Shown: positions 13,701-25,426 of the stretch, in pieces
Position numbering within the stretch: the first letter of the stretch is position 1
Layout of the letters: each line of letters starts with the position of its first letter
DNA from: Galaxea fascicularis
Lineage: Eukaryota; Cnidaria; Anthozoa; Scleractinia; Euphylliidae
NCBI GenBank assembly: GCA_948470475.1
Contig: OX419347.1
Location: 17,283,675 to 17,347,674, forward strand
Reading direction: 5' to 3'
DNA: 64,000 nucleotides
Notes under the pieces: generated by a model
What the model was told of the DNA's origin: nothing
Databases searched by the model: none
What the model saw: only the letters and a program-made list of their open reading frames with translations
Position numbers and translations under genes: made by a program

Positions 13701-16700
13701 CTTAAGCTAGCCTCGACCACAACGAGATTTGCCAGGCGGATTCATGATAAAGATTTGGGGATTTTCTGGAAAGCATTCTCATTTGAAAAGCCGATTTCCG
13801 AAAGCTTTTCCGGCCAATCGAAAACAAAAACATGCAGTGGTAAACCGAATCGAAAATCCATTACGTAACAACACGAGGCGGCAAAACCTCCAATCAAAGA
13901 AAATGATTGAAGTATGATGTTTAATTGCATAGAAGCGTTTAGTGTTAGAGCAGCTAACTCGGAATCTTGCAAAGTTCCACACCCACCTATTAACGTTCGA
14001 TTATAAATTCTACTCACAGGGACTCGTCCTGTTATTTGGAAACACCCCGAGGATAAAAGCATCAAGGAAGGGAGGGGTTTCTCACTAATCTGTACAGCCA
14101 CAGGAAAACCTAAACCTCGCATCATTTGGAAGAAAAATGGCCACAAAATCACCGTACCTCGCTCTCACGGCAGACTACGAATAAAAGCGACATTCTTTGG
14201 TTCAAGGCTTAGGATCAAGAATACAGTAACTCAGGACTCAGGCGATTACCACTGTGTGGCCAAGAATATACATGGACACAATGCCTCTAATAAAGCAAGA
14301 GTGGAAGTTAGAAGTGAGTAGATACTATGTGTCATACAATGCTTTCGAGTAGTATACCATAGAATCGCATAGCTAGATGACGGATGATAAACGCCCAGTA
14401 CATTCTGTTAAATGATTTTCAATGTAAGAATACCATTTAAATCCTCCGTAAAACGGTTTATAGAACGAGGGTTCGTAAAACATGAGGTTCAAATAAAGTT
14501 TTGTGAATTTACCTTGATTCCTATTCGCTGAGCGCTCAACAGTTGCTTAAAAGGGAACTCGACTTGGTTTCTTTTTATAAATAAGTGAGGCGATTCAAGA
14601 AAAAAATAACCACATGACTCGTGAATTTCAAATTAAATTTCACTTGAAAAATCGATACCGGTTTTACTCGTGAAATTTAACGAAGAATTCCCTTGGCATA
14701 CACATGCACTCGCCTTCATAGTAATAAAACCTATAAAGCCGCTGTTTTTAGCCGAAAACATATGTACAACGACGCAAGTCAGAGCGAGACCAGTTTCACG
14801 AAGTGATGTTACACGGTGGGTGCTTTCGATTGGGAAATCCGGATTTGGATCTTAAATCCGGATCTTCGGATTTCCAATCGAACACAAAATCCGAAAACGG
14901 ATTTCGCGACGGATTTCGTTAATTGAAATCCTTCCTCCACATGGATTTCAATTAACGAAATCCGTCGCGAAATCCGTTTTCGGATTTTGTGTTCGATTGG
15001 AAATCCGAAGATCCGGATTTTAAGATCTAAATCCGGATTTCCCAATCGAAAGCACCCGGTGAAACTCTTGTTTTTATCACCTCTGCGATCGTTGCAGCCG
15101 TTGCAGAAATAGAAAGCGGTTATACTTTGCGTGAAACCTACCATGTTACACGGTGCAACGCCTGCTGAAACTTGTTTCGCAGCGCCGTTGCACATCAGTT
15201 TCAGCTAAAAGTTTCAACGTGTAACAGCCATTGGGTAAGTGCTTCAGTGCATCAGTTGTCGCTCAAGAATAAAGACCTGCCTCCTTTAAACGCTGACATT
15301 ATTTTGTCACATTTTTTTTTAATTTCAGGGAAAATTGATCCAATAAATGAAGGGTATGTATATATTTTCTTCCATGACGGTCATTTTCACGTAATTCTAT
15401 AGTATCTCTAACTTTTGATTGTAACGGTCATCGCCCTCAACAAATTAGCGACGCGAAATTGTTTTCATTCCCGATCTTTCTGTTGTTGAAAAGTGATCCA
15501 AACGCTTTGTAATTACCGTTTTTTAGAGAGTTGACAATGAATTTATAAAAGGGATTTAAAAACACAGGAACCTGAGAGAACTAAGCAGCCCAAACATTTG
15601 GCCCCGATCTGAGGGTTCTATTGAGCCTTCTTATCACTTCCTTTAAATTTCCTGCATTACCGAGGCTGAAAGAACAACCGTCAAGTGCCGACAGTGATAG
15701 TTATGGCAATTATGACGACGATGACGATGATGATGATGATGATGATGACAACAGGTCAAAGTAAATGCATGTCGACAGAAAGTCGTAGGTTGTTTTAACG
15801 GCCTATATAGGACCTTTCTCAGTTTTCGCTTCTTTACGCCGATTTGGCGCAGTAGGTAATCACAATAAACGCTCAATGATCAAAGCGCTTCTCTTGGTTG
15901 CAGTGGAACTTGTAAGTCCTACATTGGAGGCATTTGCTCAAGGTACATCTCAAGCGATAGCAAAGTGTTCATCCCTCACAATAAAACGCAAAGACATTCT
16001 GAGGAGAGCATTGCCTTCGCTTCCTCGATTTTAACGGATTACGTGCACTCATCTTGCAAGAATCCGCTTGTAGAAGCTCTGTGCTACAGTCTTTTTGCAC
16101 CCTGTGCGCCTGGTAAAAAACCCAAACGGCGGCTATTATGCAGAGACGAGTGCGAGGTGCTCCAATCCAGTGCGTGTTCAAAAGAATTCCGACTACTGCG
16201 AAATAGTCTTGGAAGCTCAGCTGATGACATCATTCCGGACTGTTCTGTCCTGTCCTTTGATGCTGGGGATTGTTTAGTTATCGGTGAGTAAACTGAACAA
16301 TGACCACACCCACCACAGCACTAATACTTGGATGAAATTGGCATGAAAGAAAACCAACGTGGTGGAACAATACCAAGTCTTGAACACGTTCTGGGTATTA
16401 TTTTCACCATTATCCCGCTCTGACGAGTATTTAAGAGCCAGATATCGTTGCAAGTAGTCTCAACGTTTTGATAACTACAGTCGAACCTCTCTAATACGGA
16501 CACCGAAGGGACAGAGCAAAGTGTCCGTATTAGAGAGGTGTCCGTTGTATAGAGGTCATGAAAATTACGTCACTTTAAAGGCTCCATTAATGGTATGAAG
16601 TGTTCTTTAAGTCAAAACTGACCCAAACAAGTCTTTGAGGTGCATGTCCGTAAAGATAGTCTTTCAAGTGAAAATGTCGAGAAGAAAAGAGGTAGAAAAA

Positions 16701-19700
16701 GGAAAGCAACAACTGGAGAGTCTTCAAAGAATAAGAAACCTTGATGATAAATGGCAATGACATGTCGATATATAATTTTTTGCTGATTGAAAACAAATGA
16801 TACTGTTATCGTATGAACAATGAGACAATTGATTACACTTTGATATGTAACGACAAACAGGAAATCGTGTTGAATAAGAACTGCCATCATTGGAGTGTCC
16901 GTAATTAAGAGGTTAAGTTAGTATGAATTTTCTCACTGGGGCCGAGATTTCGTGTCCGTTGTCCGTATTATAGAGGGTCCGTATTATAGAGGTTATTTTT
17001 ACAAAGATTGTATGGGCATTTTCCCGGGCCCAAGTGAACTGTCCGTATTAGAGAGGTGTCCGTATTAGGGCGGTGTCCGTAAGGAGAGGTTCAACTGTAT
17101 ATCTTATTGGTGAAAATGAGGAATTAAAAAATCACATACCCCACTTAATTAAGGGTTGAAATGCTTACATGAGAAAAAGGTTGGGGCAACTTTCGGTCCC
17201 ACCCAGTTAAATGAAAACAGCAATTTTAACCTGAATTTATATTAATTAATACCAAGTTTGATTCCTATTGACATGAATAAACAGGATGAACCAGTATGGT
17301 GGTGAGGTAAAATACGAGTTGAGCATGCCTAACATTTATTTAAAAAAAAAAACCGCTGGCATTTGACATTGCTTTACGGCCAGGCGCGTGCAGCCAAATT
17401 ATGTTTGGGTGGTTAATACAGAGGTTTAAGATTCCTCTCTTGTTTTGTATTGACGATTACTTTATTGTTTTCATCTTTAAGGAAATAAAACTACCCCAGA
17501 GTGCCGGCAGGAAAACAGCGGTAAGTTAAGAACGGGCTCAATAGAAACATTTTGGCCGTTATTTCTGCCGTAGATAAAGATGCGCAATTATCATAATTAT
17601 GAGGCATGTACGCTCCTGGCTGGCTTATTTACTGGATGAAATACGCGATGAAATTCGTGGTTTACGTTGAGCGGTAAAAAGATCAAGGATTTACCCTTAA
17701 CTGATATCACTCGGCACCGCCTCGAAATTCGCAAATTATCTTCCATTGCTATTGACTTAGTATCGGTAAAGGAATCTGTTAGAGGGAGCTCTCTGAAGGC
17801 AAAGACTATAATCGTTGTAGGGGCACAAGAGCAACACAAGGCAGCCACATAACTGTTGGTTTCTGTAAACAACTGCATGTAATTACAGGATATGAGGATG
17901 ACTGGTAATTTTCAGTGCAACTTGACTACAATTTTAGCATTAATGTTGGCATTTCTTTCAGATGTACCTGCGGTCACCATCAGGCCTCTTAGTACGACCT
18001 ACCCTGTATGCAAGGGCATTGACTCAACACCGTCCCAAAGTCGTCACAAGGTTGAAATAAAAAATAAGGAAATACTTCATCTCTTAAGGAACGTCAAAAC
18101 CGAGATAAAAAACGGCCGAATGCTCTTACATTCACACTCAAGTGATATGTTTACGTATTGCTTCACATCTTCTCTTCCCTTTCACAAGCTCGTTCGTGAG
18201 TGGAGCTTTTATCACAAGACCCCACTCCTTCCCAATTTTCAGCGGCCAAACAACATAGCAGTTCCCGGATTGAGAATTTTAACGAGAAATTCCAGTGTGG
18301 ATGCAGTGCTGATACCCCTTGGGTCAGCGGTAAGGTACAAAGTACATGAGAAAATCGTTCTTCGAAACGTCGAATTCTACTACCGTTTGCAATCAGGTCA
18401 CGGATCTTTCGTCGCAAAAGGAGAATTTGATCTCTGCGGAAGAACCGTTTTTAAACTAACTGTAGAAACACTTCATAACGGAACTGTGAAAATAAGTGGG
18501 TTTTCAGAGAGGCCCCTCGATGTAGGCCATATTGAAAGTGTCTTTGTTGCGGCAAGTCCGTCAAGTTTCATTGTTGATGCGATTAAAAAGGCCGACTTGT
18601 TCGCACTACGATTGATGAAGCCAGTTATGGAGGCCTACATCACCAAAGACTTGGTAGTAAAGTTCTCTGGAAGGACGTACTTTGGTGACAACGCGCTTCC
18701 CGTCCAACTCGAGTTTTTTGGCGGAATGTTACACCGACAAAACGTGCTTTTGGCGGGAATTAGCAGCCCACATCTCACGATGAACTACGCATCGAAGATG
18801 TTCACTGGTTTCTCTATTCCTTACTTTGATTTTGTAAGGAATTTATCTAGTGGCTCCGTGGTAGGTTTAAAGCTTTTGAATTTGTTTGAAATAATTAGAA
18901 TTTTCATGTAGGCTTAATTGAAAAACAGGCGTAAACAGCACGAAAAGGTGAAAGACAAAGATAGACAAAGATAAAAGGGAACAGAACTCGAAGCATCTAC
19001 AAACAAAGCACAGCGCCCGCCAAGCAATTTTTAAAGTAAGGTAGCCGCTCCTGCCCCGTTATTTATTCTAGAAAAAGTAAGGGGGGAGGGGGGGGTGGGG
19101 GTGGGGGTGAGAAGGGCTGCCCTCCGGCCCTCTCCCTTCGCGGTCCCTGAAGCAAAGGCAGATTATTTCGATAATCAAATAACAACAGCTGTAAACTGAA
19201 ATGTAACAGCGACCTTCCACTTCCCAGGTGGGAATCACCTTATCTGCGAATGATCTAGATCTCACCAAGACGCCATACGTTCGGTTTGAGAGGAAACCAC
19301 TGAGTCTCGCATTTGCAGATAAAGTTCCGTGGGGACTTAGTTTGGTATCTTCGGGGACAATTCCCACAGAAGTACGGAATAGCAGTCGGGTGAGCCAGCT
19401 ATTTCAGGTGGGTCTAGACGCGATTCCATTGCATGCCAATAACAGTGACTGTGTTGAAAAATAAATTTAGTAGAGGATTCAAACGGACGTTCTGTTCAGA
19501 CAACTGAAGCAAGCATATACATATTACTGAAGCAATCACATTGAGGTCGTTAAAGAGCGTCAGTCGGTTAGTCGGTCGGTCAGTCAGTCGGTCAATCAGT
19601 CAGCCGCTCGGTCGTTCGGTCAGTCAGTTAGCGAATCAATCGACTAGCCTGAGGTTCAGTAGGTCAATCTGTTTGTCCATCTGTAAGTCCGTCCGTGTCA

Positions 19701-22700
19701 CCATCCAGCCATTCAGTACGCCAAACCGTCTTCTAATCAGTCATTCCGCCAGAAAGCATTCCGCTCCTCAATCCCTCTTATACTCCTTTTGTTTTAAAAT
19801 AGGCCATCTTTGGTCGAGGAAGCGAGTACACTGTGAAAGCCACAACAAACTGGAGTCAAGTAACACTCAACTTGCATTTTCATAATGTTTCTGACGTAAG
19901 TAACATGAGGCTTTCTGCTTTTTTAACATGCATGGCTCTTTTTAAGACCGGGGAAGATTCTCCAGGACGAAAAATTGTTTCTAGATTTTTCTTTCTGGGT
20001 AACAGGTTGCGGTGCCCAGGGAGTCACGCCCCTGGCCTTTTGTGAGTGCGGGCTTGAGGGGTCGCATTCCATGCCTGTATCAGCGTTGAATGGATTCCCG
20101 AGTTGGTGTTGGCTAAGCCATCATGAAAACGGCCGAATGACAAAAAATGATCAAGATACTGCAAAAGGAGAACTTCGTTTTGATAATATTTTTGCTTGAG
20201 ACAAACGGAACAGATACAAAAAGCTATTTGTTTTGAAGGGAGCCGTTACACTTAGCTTTCAGTAACGTTTCTTAACCCCCTATGTCCCAGTACTGACCAC
20301 AATCTAACTTCTCTTTACCATATCACTAGTTCGTCAAGCATACAGGGTATGAGAATACAGTTAATTATCACTAGGGATCAGTTGAGTTAACCTTTATACA
20401 AATTCTCCCCACATGTAACATATGAATTGTGTGAGAAGGTTTAGGAGAATACACATACTGATATTGGAGATTAAAGGGTTAACAAAGAGATCAAAACCAT
20501 GTGACTGCGAGTGGTTTCCTCATTTTGCGAGTCCAGTAGCCGATCGCGATTTAACGTCTAATTCATTTACTGGCTTTCGTCGGCCTTTTGGGTTTGACTT
20601 TTGTGAACTTTTGTTTCGTTTTGCTTTAGATAAACTGGATAATCCGTTTTCCCTCTATGGAAATTTCTGTTGATGGCACTTTTTACAGAACCGACGAACG
20701 CTCAGAGAACCTGCCTTTTAGTGGTCACCTGACTTACTACAATCACAAGTCAACCCTTGAAGGAAACTTTGAAAGTCGGGCTGATTGGAGAAAGGCTTTT
20801 GGAATAGAGAACTTGACTATAAGGAACTTAAGACTAGGGCAAGTACCACTACTAATTTAGTGCTCTTTTTTAACGTTAACAACTTTTCAAAGCATATATT
20901 TAAATATATAAATTTGAGTCCTTCCTTTTTTCGTGCTCCTCCTGTCAGATTAGTAAGCTCCGGATTTTCGCCCTCCCAATCTCCTTTTCGTCTCTGTACA
21001 AGATATATCTAGGAGGCCATAGTAATTCATCCTTGAATTTTTTCACCTCAGGGTTACGTTGCCAGCCAACACGTCACAACAAAGCAGTATTAGAGGAGAG
21101 GCCGACCTTCAACTGGGGTCAAATTGTCACGCAACGCGTGACAATGGCGATACTGACTTAACCAAGGTACGTTACGACATTGCGCGACATAGTTTAAATC
21201 AGCGGTAATCATAAGAACGACGACGACGACGATGACTAAATATATTTAGAGCACTGACAGTATTGAAATTTCTGAGCGCAGGGTAAAGGAATGGTCACCC
21301 ACTTTCTTTGGTTTAAAGCTCGGATAACTAAGTTCCTTATTACCATTATTTTTTTTAGACTATACCTCAATTCTAGCCTGACTAAAACAACGGAGGATAA
21401 ATGGAAGGGAGTTAAAGAGTGGAGAACCCCTTAAGAATGAACAACAGAATTTGTCTGCCACAACATCTGGCCTGCCCGTTTGGTTGCAAATTGTAGCCGC
21501 CAATGTACCATAAAACGTGTATTTCTGGTAAAGGGATTGCCTTTTTTCGTCTGCACTTACAATTTTTCATTTCCTCCTCTTCAGTTTCCTATACAGCAAG
21601 ATTGCGTCACTGGGCATCTATACTTGGGATTCTCTGATGTGTCTGCTGACCACTTTTTCTACGGCACTCTGCCCCCAGTTAGCTTACAAAAGCTTCTTGA
21701 AATCTGCAACATCCACCACAAACTCCCTGGTGCTATGGCAACCATAGGATTTCCTGAAGGTTTTCAGGTACACACTTTATATCACGTGGTAGGGTTGGGA
21801 CTGGGCCTGAAAATCGCCAAAAATGTTTTTAAAAAAAAATCGTCCCTTACGTATTAGCTTTCACTGCTCAAGTTTTTGAGGAGTGTAATTAAACTGCTCA
21901 AAGCAAAGTCTTCTTCTGACAGGCCTGATTGTTTTGGGATTTTGCAAGCCGCACATGCTTTAAAATATTTAATTTCTGGAATGGAGGAGTAATTATCTGT
22001 GTGTGGTGTTCCTTTGCAGATCTCGATAGCCAAAGGAACTCACGACTTGAAGGAGCTGGGTGGACCTGTTTTACAGCCTGGTTTCACTCTGAAAGGCAAA
22101 ATGAGCTTGCTGGGGATCGAAACGACCGGTGCCATTTCCCTACTGCCAAAAGATGTGAGTTTGACAGGAAACTTGTTCGTTCAACGAACTTCGACAGCGA
22201 TGTTCTTCGTAGACTTTATAAATCATACTCGAAGAAAGAAAAAAATCGGATCAATAAGCTACTTAGTAGCGTGTGATTGAAAAGGATAAACTCGGATAGA
22301 CTTCGTGGCTTTGACGTAAAAAAATTAAAATGTGTTTTCTTGTTCTCGCAGCTCAGCCACGCTACCGATTTAGAACGAAACTCTTAGTCAAAAGGAAAGC
22401 TTATCATGCTAATGTTTGCTCCTTCTCCTAATCTCTGTAATTTCTGATAACGTTTTACTTTGACTTTCCTACTCAGTTTCTGATTGACGCGGAGGTCTTG
22501 TCAAATGAGGTGCCTGTAGCCTTTGATGACGCCACACCCTTGTTCTCATACGGTCGTGATCATGGATACAGTCCCAGGCTTTTTCTCAAAGCCCGCATGT
22601 ACCCAGTGCCCTTTGTGAAGGTAATTAGAATGCCACATTCATGATCGCGTATGCCACGGCGGTCAGTCGAAGATAAGATTTGGGCTTTCAAAACTCAAAG

Positions 22701-24896
22701 TTGAGACTGTCAGTTAAGGTTTATTATGACGCGCACTTTGATTGGCTGCTGAGCGGGCAAGATTTTCTTGTAATGACCGGGCATTATCAAAATTTTTCGG
22801 CTCGACGGCTGTTTTGAGTTGCGAGTAAAAGCTACGAACGCGTGAGCGAAAACAACAAAAAATACGGACAAAGTACAACTATATTTTCAATAACTGAAAG
22901 AAAAACTAGCATAAAGATACTGCTTTAGTATGAGCGACGAAGAGAACCACAGCGAGAACGAGTTTTATTATCGCTAAAAGGCCATATAACAAATAACATT
23001 CGGTCATTACAGGGAAATTTCAGCTATCGCTCGGTCAATACATCAAGGCCGAGATCTCTCTGTAATGACCTCGCTCTCGGTTAATAATTTTTGGTGTTTA
23101 TGTGGACACTTGTCGGAGCTTTGTCTTACTTTCGAGTTTGGATCCTTAAATTCCCCAAAAGATTCACCTAATATTTCTTGAAACCTTTTGTTAAGTAAAT
23201 TGTAAAAATGATTTAAAGACAGAATCAAAGCAAACTTAACAGTTTTTAACTCTCAAAGAAATAAAGTAAACCCAGCAGAATTAACCACCTGTGCGACTTG
23301 TTCTATAATCTGGTTCCCAATTTTCCCCTGGGTACGAGAGCAACTCGTCCTACAGTCACCTGACCTTTGATGTGTTTTGTTTTACTTCAGGCAAAAATTG
23401 ATGGCTACGCTCGACTATTTGGGATATTCGAGGAAGCACGCATGCTCGTTACCCGTGAGTCTTTGCAAATCTTTCTCACGACTGATGCCGACAAGTCTTT
23501 CAAAATCAATGTACACATTACAACAAACTACAGCTCCCACAGCAATGTGACACAGATCAATGCTATGGTGGTCTTTGAGAACGGCCTATCAAAGGTAAAT
23601 CATCTCAAAACAATTGAACAGTCATTAAACAATAAACTGGCAAGGTTTTGTCCAGGCTTTGTTTCCAGTCAAAAGAATTTCATTATAATACTTGGAATAA
23701 ATGAAAGATTATAAAATTGAAGGATTCTTAAAAACTGAACCGGAGCGAATTTATTTTATTTATTGTGGCGTTCGAGATAAAAATGTTTGGGAGTTGACGA
23801 CAACAGATAGGAGGTTTTGAAAGCTAATGAAAAGAGATTTAAGGAGAATGCGGGGAAATTGATAATAAGGAACTAGAGCTGACGAATGAAAAATAGTCCA
23901 TTTTACCGTTGTGTTTAGTGACCTAGCCTTTGAGTAGAAGTCAGGCTGGTGGTGACCTTGTTTTGATACATACCTCCCTTCTTTCCCCATCGAAATTGTG
24001 TTGCTCTTGTGCTAACTGGTCCATTTTTACATGAGAAAATAGTGAGGTCTGTATCAAAACAAGATCACACCCAGCTTCGCTTCTACTCAAAGGCCAGCTC
24101 ACTGCACGCACAACTGCAAAACGGACTTTTAAAAGTTAAGTTTTCTACTATGCGCATGTGGAATAAAATAAATATTTAGCACTTTTCTTTTCAGTTAACA
24201 CGTATGGCTTCAAAGCAAGTGGTTGCGATGTTGGAGCAACAAATGTCTAAACTAAAGAGAGAAAAAGGACAAGTCCAGCGCCTGAAAAGAGAATGTGTGA
24301 AGACGATCAAACATGATTGTTTTAGCTGCAGCGAAAGTAAAGGCTGTGGCAGTTCTCTTGTCAGCTGTATTTCCAATATGGCGCTTAAAACACCAATAAA
24401 CGCCTCCGAAAGAAAATATGACCTAAAGCGAGCCAACGCCACACCTGTCGACGTCTGTCAGCAGTTTGTTATGAATCATTGCCTTGGAAATGAGACTGTC
24501 TGCTCTCATGTTTGCAGATTCATTAGCTCAAAAACAAACAAGACATGCGCAGCCTACGAGGGTGCTGCCACGGCCCAGAGAAAACTGGAACGAGGTTTGC
24601 GATGGGTGAAAAAAGCAGAACAGTTTATGTACAGCGACCTGTTTCAGATTCATGCCATTTCGTTCAAAACCAATGTAACTTCGACAGATCTTGAGCAGCT
24701 CTACATGGATACTTCGTTAGAAGTCACCATTTTTGGACAAAAGCAAAAACTGGAGGGACTGCGTATGGAGTTCAACGACTTTGTGAAGCTGGCTTCCGAG
24801 ATTGCAAAGTACGCGTGGGACTGGTACCAAAAGGCACAGCCGCAGTCCAAACCTAATCCTCGCCACCACGACAACAGACCCAGGTCTCCATCGTGA
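4733..24896 (+). CDS. Secreted Ig + Frizzled-CRD protein with a novel beta-repeat region (16 exons)
   Basis: Exons: 4733-4831, 12024-12054, 14020-14313, 15329-15353, 15904-16283, 17482-17520, 17962-18860, 19228-19407, 19803-19895, 20630-20838, 21052-21166, 21585-21767, 22020-22154, 22477-22620, 23391-23594, 24195-24896. All phases agree and total 3732 nt (1243 aa). Residues 1-23 form a signal peptide (MKGARLVRQIILLAVLWLLN). Residues 44-141 are an I-set Ig domain: Cys, WKKNG tryptophan, DSGDYHC. Residues 150-276 are a Frizzled CRD with ten cysteines (CKSYIGGIC at the start, DAGDC at the end). Residues 290-1010 are beta-type repeats I do not recognise. Residues 1011-1243 are basic with about ten cysteines (SCSESKGCGSS). 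There is no kinase, kringle or clear transmembrane helix, so it is not ROR or MuSK. The Ig and CRD families bind extracellular ligands, Wnts among them; a secreted Wnt-binding or matrix role is inference. Intron 10 uses a GC donor at 20839. Intron 1 (7.2 kb) could hide another phase-0 exon. Confidence 0.85.
4832..12023 (+). other. Long first intron of the Ig-Frizzled gene
   Basis: The intron runs from a GTGAGT donor after the signal-peptide exon to a CTCTGTGCAG acceptor. No frame in it can be tied to a known domain. It could hold enhancers or an alternative exon, but I found nothing specific. Confidence 0.6.
12639..12664 (+). repeat. G-rich tract in intron 2 of the Ig-Frizzled gene
   Basis: A run of G interrupted by single A and T bases. 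It is simple-sequence DNA and a possible G-quadruplex. Confidence 0.6.
14807..15226. mobile_element. MITE with TGTTACACG inverted ends, carrying a nested insertion
   Basis: The left end reads TGTTACACGGT and the right end is the inverse of TGTTACACGTTGAAAC. Joining the left end to the sequence after the nested palindrome gives TGTTACACGGTGAAAC, nearly the inverse of the right end. The palindrome at 14818-15057 is therefore a later insertion into this element. A related end also occurs inside, at about 15142. It lies in intron 3 of the Ig-Frizzled gene, and no transposase frame is visible. Confidence 0.55.
14818..15057. mobile_element. 240-bp near-perfect palindrome (foldback MITE)
   Basis: The arms begin GGGTGCTTTCGATTGGG and end with its inverse. 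They meet in a loop of about 11 bases near 14937 (TTCCTCCACAT). GGT flanks both sides and may be a 3-bp target duplication. The arms are rich in the words AAATCCGGATTT and TTCGCGACGG. The near-identity of the arms suggests recent insertion or repair by gene conversion. Confidence 0.75.
15714..15749 (+). repeat. (GAT)n/(GAC)n microsatellite
   Basis: A triplet repeat in intron 4 of the Ig-Frizzled gene, seen directly. Confidence 0.8.
16478..17097. mobile_element. pogo/Tigger-like non-autonomous DNA transposon
   Basis: The left end is CAGTCGAACCTCTCTAATAC; the right end is the inverse of CAGTTGAACCTCTCC. TA flanks both ends, as expected for Tc1/mariner-pogo elements. The motif TGTCCGTATTAGAGAGG recurs as subterminal repeats near both ends. 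No intact transposase frame is present. It lies in intron 5 of the Ig-Frizzled gene. Confidence 0.75.
19078..19112 (+). repeat. G-rich tract in intron 7 of the Ig-Frizzled gene
   Basis: Several G runs separated by A or T, ending GTGGGGGTGGGGGTGAG. This is potential G-quadruplex DNA about 120 bases before exon 8. Confidence 0.6.
19552..19700 (+). repeat. Degenerate GTCG/GTCA tandem repeat
   Basis: The tetranucleotides GTCA, GTCG and GTTA repeat irregularly through this part of intron 8. The open frame over it is serine/arginine-rich only because of the repeat. Confidence 0.7.
20272..20482. mobile_element. TTAACCC-ended MITE, copy B
   Basis: It begins TTAACCCCCTATGTCCCAG and ends AAAGGGTTAA. 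TTAA duplication with CCC termini is the hallmark of piggyBac-type elements. It resembles the copy at 39,424 (shared ATACTGATAT near the 3' end). It sits in intron 9 of the Ig-Frizzled gene. Confidence 0.6.
22700..23080. repeat. Probable decayed repeat with short inverted parts
   Basis: The words GTAATGACCGGGCATTA and CGGTCATTACAGGGA, and the AATGACC/GGTCATT pair, occur in inverted arrangement about 220 bases apart. This suggests a decayed MITE in intron 14 of the Ig-Frizzled gene. The ends are not clear. Confidence 0.35.
23886..24140. mobile_element. Hairpin MITE just before the last exon of the Ig-Frizzled gene
   Basis: The left arm holds CCTTTGAGTAGAAG and CTTGTTTTGATACA; the right arm holds their inverses, TGTATCAAAACAAG and CTTCTACTCAAAGG. 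The arms are about 95 bases with a spacer of about 65. The element ends within about 55 bases of the exon 16 acceptor. Confidence 0.65.
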
Positions 24897-24954
24897 GCAA
24901 GAAAGCGATTAATGCTTAAAACGATATCAATAACACAATGAGACAGTATGGCTT

Positions 24955-24960
24955 AATAAA
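24955..24960 (+). terminator. Polyadenylation signal of the Ig-Frizzled gene
   Basis: AATAAA occurs 59 bases after the stop codon. It is the first consensus signal downstream. Confidence 0.6.
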
Positions 24961-25396
24961 AATCCACCGTTACACTATCTATAGAATTTAAAGAACTACG
25001 ATTTTCTTAGATGTATATTAAGTCGTTTTGTTAAATCAAGTTACTGTTCAGAATATATTTCCCTTTTAATCTTCACTGCAATAGTGGCACATATCTAAAG
25101 ATTGGATGGAAAAATTGCAGCCACAAAATACTGGACTTATTTTTACCGCCGCCAATCAGGTTCCAATTCGCATTGTTCAAGCAAAGCATTACAATGAAAA
25201 CTCCGGTTTGTGGCCATGTGAAAACGTGGAACTGCCCAAAAAGTCACAGATCTTGTTTTCTCTTTTCTCTTTAGCAGTAAAGAATGAAGGGATGGAGACA
25301 AGTTTCGCTTTCACCGGCAAATCGCGGCTCAGTTTGGTCGAACGGGGGAAGATGAACACTGACGGCGCAAATCTTGTTTTTACTTCTACTCTCTAC

Positions 25397-25426
25397 CCCC
25401 CCCCCCCCCAAAAAAAAAAAAAAAAA
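25397..25426 (+). repeat. Poly-C/poly-A simple repeat
   Basis: A run of C directly followed by a run of A, in the intergenic space between the Ig-Frizzled gene and DCAF15. Confidence 0.8.

Noticed and set aside
14020..16283. ROR or MuSK receptor kinase from the Ig plus Frizzled exons
   Set aside because: The reading frame continues into 950 residues with no kringle, transmembrane helix or kinase motif and ends at 24,896.
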